Assembly: GCF_002000055.1 (NCBI RefSeq)
Contig: NZ_MVBD01000012.1
Span: 1 to 64,000, forward strand
DNA from: Marinicella sediminis
GTDB lineage: Bacteria > Pseudomonadota > Gammaproteobacteria > Xanthomonadales > Marinicellaceae
Direction of reading: 5' to 3'
DNA length: 64,000 bases
Below the pieces are notes generated by a model. That model ran no database searches and was not told where the DNA came from. It worked only from the letters and a program-made list of their open reading frames with translations. The position numbers and the translations under genes are program-made. This document shows, one piece after another, positions 60,204 to 64,000 of the stretch (its first letter is position 1; each line of letters starts with the position of its first letter).

Positions 60204-61673
60204 TCAATCGCTGTGTATCACCCGCATGATTTCATCAACTGAGGTCAGCCCGGCCAGCAGTTTTTCGCGGGCATCATCAATGATCCCCGGATGAGTCTGA
60301 TGGGCGACCTGCGTCATTTCTGCTTCAGATTTATTCTGATGGATCATGGTTTTCAGTTGCTGATTCATGGTGATGATTTCATATACCCCAATACGTCCTG
60401 AATAAGCTTGATTAATGGGCAGGCTGTCATCAGCCTGATAAATCTCTGATACGTCTGTTGGCAAACTCAATAAGCTTCTTAATTGATCATCTACTGGTTG
60501 GACTTGCCTGGTTTTGGGATTGAGCTTTTTCACCAACCGCTGAGCAATCACTGCTTTCACTGAAGAGGCCAGCAAAAATGCTGGCACGCCCATGTCAATC
60601 AGCCTGGTAATGGCTCCCACTGCAGTATTGGTGTGCAGGGTGGAAAACACCAGATGCCCGGTCAAACTGGCCTGGATGGCAATTTCAGCGGTTTCCAGGT
60701 CCCTGATTTCACCTATCATGATGACATCCGGATCTTGTCTGAGAATCGCTCTGAGCCCCCTGGCAAAAGACATGTCTACTTTGCTGTTGACCTGGGTTTG
60801 ACTGATGCCATTGAGGTGATATTCGATCGGGTCCTCAATGGTCATGATGTTGCGTGAACGTTCATTGATGGCCTCAATGGCAGCATACAGCGAGGTGGTT
60901 TTACCAGACCCGGTAGGACCAGTGACCAGAATGATGCCATGGGGCAATTTCACTAAATCACGCATCATGGATAAGTGTGCCGGGGACATCCCCAACTGTT
61001 GCAGGCTCAGTTGACCCGCCTGTTTATCCAGTAAACGCATGACAATGCGTTCACCAAATGCACCGGGTATGGTCGAGACCCTGACATCGACCGGATGGGC
61101 GGCAATGCGTAATGAAATCCGGCCATCCTGAGGCAGCCTTTTTTCAGCGATGTCCAGTTTGGACATGATTTTAATTCTGGAAGCGATCAAACCTGCCAAT
61201 GAGCGGTCTGGCGTCAACACCTCCTGCAATTCTCCATCCACCCGGTAACGGATGGACAGTTGACTTTCGCCTGGCTCGATGTGAATGTCTGACGCATTGA
61301 CTTTGACCGCATCGGCCAATAAAGCATTGATCAGCCGGATAATGGGCGCATCATCATTACTCTCCAGCAAGTCCTCTGGTTCAGCGAGCACCTCAGCCAC
61401 AGCTGATAATTCAGATTCACTGTTATCCATGTCTGCCACCACATCATCGGTCATGGACTGCTGATGGTGGTAAATCTTTTGAATGATTTGCTGATATTCA
61501 GCTGGCTCAAAAAAGCTGAGGCTGACCGGGTGTTTACTCAATCGCTGCAATTCAGCAATTGCGGTAGGAGCTGCAGCCCTGGACACCGCCAGTGTCAGGT
61601 GCTCATTGTCCTGCTTAAGTATTGTTGCACCACGTTTTTTGGCAAAACTGTATGAAGGAAGTTTGATGGCCAT
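60204..61673 (-). CDS. gspE: type II secretion ATPase GspE, cysteine-free
   Basis: The 489-residue product is the secretion ATPase: N-terminal domain, then the ATPase with Walker A VTGPTGSGKTTSLYAA, Asp box IMTIEDPIEYHL, Walker B VIMIGEIRDLETAEIA and the His box LTGHLVFSTLHTN. The usual zinc domain with two CxxC pairs, between LASSVKAVIAQRL and SGRIGVYEI, is replaced by a Cys-free segment of about 55 residues; the whole protein has no cysteine. It lies 3 bases after gspD. Confidence 0.93.
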   Translation of the reverse strand: MAIKLPSYSFAKKRGATILKQDNEHLTLAVSRAAAPTAIAELQRLSKHPVSLSFFEPAEYQQIIQKIYHHQQSMTDDVVADMDNSESELSAVAEVLAEPEDLLESNDDAPIIRLINALLADAVKVNASDIHIEPGESQLSIRYRVDGELQEVLTPDRSLAGLIASRIKIMSKLDIAEKRLPQDGRISLRIAAHPVDVRVSTIPGAFGERIVMRLLDKQAGQLSLQQLGMSPAHLSMMRDLVKLPHGIILVTGPTGSGKTTSLYAAIEAINERSRNIMTIEDPIEYHLNGISQTQVNSKVDMSFARGLRAILRQDPDVIMIGEIRDLETAEIAIQASLTGHLVFSTLHTNTAVGAITRLIDMGVPAFLLASSVKAVIAQRLVKKLNPKTRQVQPVDDQLRSLLSLPTDVSEIYQADDSLPINQAYSGRIGVYEIITMNQQLKTMIHQNKSEAEMTQVAHQTHPGIIDDAREKLLAGLTSVDEIMRVIHSD

Positions 61674-61676
61674 GAT

Positions 61677-63548
61677 TTACTGGTCGTCAATCTCCGGCAA
61701 CAAAGGCTCTCCTCTGCGGAATGATTCCGGACTGACTTTTTCCAACTGCTGTTGGCGGATGTCGTTATAGCGTTCTTTACTGATGGTTTCCTGTTGCAAG
61801 TTGTCTTTCAGAATCTGCGGATGGATAAAGATCATCAGGTTGCGTTTGACCCGGGTTCGTTTCTTGGTTCGGAAAATATTTTTGATCAACGGAATATCTC
61901 CCAACACCGGTACTTTTTTGATGCTTTCCTGTACCGAATCATCGATCAATCCACCCAGCACCAGAATTGAATCATCAGGTATCATCACAGATGTACTCAG
62001 GGTGCGTTTTTTGGTCACCAGATCAACCGCGCTGACGGCGGTGGCATCAATGCTGGATATTTCCTGAGCGATGTCTACCACAATTTGCCCCCCTTCATTG
62101 ATGTGTGGTGTGACCGTCAGAGACAGACCAACATCTTCACGTTGAATGGTGGTAAACGGATTGGGTGAACCACTGGCATCTGAATTTCCGGTGGCGGAAA
62201 ACTGTCCGGTCACAAAAGGCACTTCCTGCCCCACTGACAGTGATGCTTCCTGATGATTCAGGGTCACCACCGATGGTGTAGACAAAATATTGTTGTTGCC
62301 GTCGATACCAATGGCTTTGAGCAAACCACCAAACTTAAAGATCTGTTCACCGTTGTTACCGGTGCCAAAATTTAAATAACCCAGATTCAAACCACCCGAA
62401 AGCAAGCTGCCAAACACGTCCAAAGGATCATCGGCGCCCAGATTAGGTAAAGTGTTGCCTGTGAACGAACCTCCGACGATGCCATCATCACTGTCACCAC
62501 CAATGGGGGCAAACCAGTCCACGCCCAGTTCTTTGGAATTATCAATGGAAACTTCAGCAATGATGGCTTCAATCAACACCTGCTGTCTTCTGATGTCCAA
62601 TTGGGCAATGGCTTGTTCAACATTGCGGTAAATCGCTGGCGGTGCATTGATCACCAGGCTGTTGGTTTCTTTGTGAGCCTGGATACTGACATCTGAAGAT
62701 TCATTCTCGCCAGCCTGACGACGTTTAGCCAGGGTTTCCAGAATCGGCACCAATTTTTCGGCAGAGGCATACTTCAGAAAAACCACTTGTGCCTGTGTGT
62801 TGGTATCCAGCGGCACATCAAGCTGAGCAATGATGTTGAGGATTTTGGCTTTCAGTGAAGGGTTGGCATTGACAATCACTGCGTTGGTTCGGGTATCCGG
62901 CACAATTTTCGATTGAGGGCCCAGTGAATTGGAGGATTCCAACAACTGACTGAGGGTGTCAGCCACATCTGCTGCACTGGCATATTGCAGTGGAATCAAT
63001 TCAATCGAGGCATCCGATTTACGGTCAACGTTCATGATCAATTGTTCCATGCGATCCACATTGGCAGCCTTGTCTGAAACAATCAGCAGATTGGATTCCT
63101 GATTACTGATCAGCTTGGCTTTGCTGTTCATTGATTTCAGCATTTGCATGACATCTTCCACTGGCAGGTGCTTGATGCGGAAAATCTTGGTCATCAACTG
63201 ATCAGGGTGGTCACTGGTCAGACCTGAAAGCGGGTTGGACTTGTCAATGGGAATGATTTTGATCGTGTCACCCTGGGTTTCTGTGGTAAAGCCATTCACA
63301 CTGAGGATGGATAAAAACATGTCATATACCTTATCCTCAGGTATCGGCTGTCCAGAAATCACGGTGATTTTGCCATTGACTTCAGGGTCAATAACAAAGT
63401 TTTTGCCGGTGATGTCACTCACTGTTTCTACCAACAAGCGGATTTCAGTATCCTGTAGATTCAATGTGTGCATGTGATCTTCTGCCCAGCTGTTTTGACA
63501 GCACAGCAAACTCATCAGCATAGCTGCTAACTGGATTGGTTTTTTCAT
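61677..63548 (-). CDS. gspD: type II secretion outer-membrane secretin GspD
   Basis: The 623-residue product has a signal peptide (residues 1-22), an N0 domain (MHTLNLQDTEIRLLVETVSDITGKNFVIDPEVNGK region), N1-N3 domains with repeated VDRKSDASIELIPLQYASAADVADTLSQLL-type motifs, and the secretin domain with PFVTGQ, VGLSLTVTPHINEGGQIVVDIAQEISSI, and the C-terminal VPVLGDIPLIKNIFRTKKRTRVKRNLMIFIHP. It forms the outer-membrane channel. The ATG overlaps the gspC stop (ATGA). Confidence 0.95.
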   Translation of the reverse strand: MKKPIQLAAMLMSLLCCQNSWAEDHMHTLNLQDTEIRLLVETVSDITGKNFVIDPEVNGKITVISGQPIPEDKVYDMFLSILSVNGFTTETQGDTIKIIPIDKSNPLSGLTSDHPDQLMTKIFRIKHLPVEDVMQMLKSMNSKAKLISNQESNLLIVSDKAANVDRMEQLIMNVDRKSDASIELIPLQYASAADVADTLSQLLESSNSLGPQSKIVPDTRTNAVIVNANPSLKAKILNIIAQLDVPLDTNTQAQVVFLKYASAEKLVPILETLAKRRQAGENESSDVSIQAHKETNSLVINAPPAIYRNVEQAIAQLDIRRQQVLIEAIIAEVSIDNSKELGVDWFAPIGGDSDDGIVGGSFTGNTLPNLGADDPLDVFGSLLSGGLNLGYLNFGTGNNGEQIFKFGGLLKAIGIDGNNNILSTPSVVTLNHQEASLSVGQEVPFVTGQFSATGNSDASGSPNPFTTIQREDVGLSLTVTPHINEGGQIVVDIAQEISSIDATAVSAVDLVTKKRTLSTSVMIPDDSILVLGGLIDDSVQESIKKVPVLGDIPLIKNIFRTKKRTRVKRNLMIFIHPQILKDNLQQETISKERYNDIRQQQLEKVSPESFRRGEPLLPEIDDQ

Positions 63549-64000
63549 TGTTGAAACTCTTTTAAATTCAGGTTCAGATTCAGCTGACGGCCATTTCGCA
63601 TCACCGTCACACTGGCACGGTCTTTACCAGACAGTTCTTGTTGTAATTGCAGCACATTCTGCGATGAGATTTTAATACCATTGACCGCCACAATCTGATC
63701 ATTGGCCCGCAACCCCTGTTTGATCAGGTCTGAGTTACCCGACAATTGCGACACCCGCAACCCGGCAATCTGTCCCTGACCATCGCGCACCACATTGACC
63801 TTACTGGCCATGCGGGCAATTTTCGTGGCATCAAACTTTTGCTCATTCAACATTTCCTGCCAGTCAGAGGATTTGTTGATGTGGTTGGCAATGCGGTTGG
63901 AAGCTGCAGCGGTGGCTGCAGACTGGTCAGACCCCTTACTGGTGGTTCTGGTGTTCATCTGCCGCCCTTTACTGAGCGACAGTTTCTCCCTGCTGTTGTT
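63545..64000 (-). CDS. gspC: type II secretion protein GspC, partial
   Basis: The C-terminal part of GspC, running off the right edge. A frame-open ATG at 63958 is not the start, because the frame continues without a stop to base 64000. Visible is a linker rich in Ser/Ala and then a PDZ domain (region of ARMASKVNVVRDGQGQIAGLRVSQLSGNSDLIKQGLRANDQIVAVNGIKISS). GspC links the inner-membrane platform to the GspD secretin. The order gspC-D-E-F is the classic one. Confidence 0.88.
   Translation of the reverse strand, partial: NNSREKLSLSKGRQMNTRTTSKGSDQSAATAAASNRIANHINKSSDWQEMLNEQKFDATKIARMASKVNVVRDGQGQIAGLRVSQLSGNSDLIKQGLRANDQIVAVNGIKISSQNVLQLQQELSGKDRASVTVMRNGRQLNLNLNLKEFQQ

Noticed and set aside
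1-64000. CRISPR arrays, insertion sequences, prophage, integrase or attachment site near tRNA-Val
   Set aside because: I found no regularly spaced repeats, transposase or integrase frames, and no duplicated tRNA 3' end downstream.

Overview
The window looks like a chromosome segment of a free-living gammaproteobacterium of moderate GC (by eye, mid to high 40s percent). Housekeeping genes are of proteobacterial type (queA, glmM, folP, ftsH, rlmE, obgE-rpmA-rplU, clpS-clpA-infA, ftsEX, gspCDEF, ung, a tRNA-Val). A murD gene overlaps a MurL-type epimerase gene, a pairing best known from Xanthomonas. Together with the lipid, alkane and type II secretion genes, and a secreted protein with the C-terminal tail IFANGLE, this suggests a marine relative of the Xanthomonadales such as Marinicella. 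The genus is an inference. I see no rRNA, insertion sequence, prophage or CRISPR array. Coding density is high, and many neighbouring genes overlap by 4 bases or fewer.

Layout. 1-5.6 kb: a membrane protein, a secreted M14 peptidase, a membrane protein, queA and a PCu(A)C copper chaperone. 5.6-10.3 kb: minus-strand run rlmE-ftsH-folP-glmM continuing into the previous genes. 10.3-13 kb: yhbY, an Mth938-like gene, a zinc-independent L36 gene, a 2OG-Fe(II) oxygenase and a GGDEF protein. 13.05-13.58 kb: the largest gap. It is not empty: on the minus strand it holds a strong promoter, several hairpins and two tandem intrinsic terminators, a good candidate small RNA divergent from a GcvA-like LysR gene. 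14.5-17.1 kb: rplU-rpmA-obgE and an FHA protein. 17.3-25 kb: surface-glycan type genes (a polytopic membrane protein, GT2, DUF2304 and two GT4 glycosyltransferases) plus an M49-like lipoprotein. 25-27.4 kb: an ECF sigma factor, a membrane anti-sigma candidate and an exported double-PDZ protein with a duplicated N-terminal domain. 27.4-31 kb: tRNA-Val, a DUF4287/DUF5655 protein, a pentaheme cytochrome and a ComEA-like protein. 30.5-35.9 kb: pmbA-murL-murD-Sel1-DUF2288-zapG.

36.7-46.5 kb is the most coherent accessory block. On the minus strand a desaturase, FAD oxidoreductase, DUF1365 protein, cyclopropane-fatty-acid synthase, DUF2878 membrane protein, DUF1295 reductase-like protein and a second CFA-like methyltransferase run without a break into a histidine kinase and response regulator, mostly with stop/start overlaps. 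A lipoprotein and a chalcone-isomerase-like exported protein diverge from the same promoter region. I read this as a membrane-lipid modification system with its own two-component sensor. 46.5-56.5 kb: a DUF523/DUF1722 protein, a DEAD-box helicase, an AlkB-type alkane hydroxylase behind a TetR-type palindrome, clpS-clpA, infA, a secreted protein and ung. 56.5-64 kb: a double-receiver regulator and ftsEX directly after gspC-gspD-gspE-gspF; gspC runs off the right edge.
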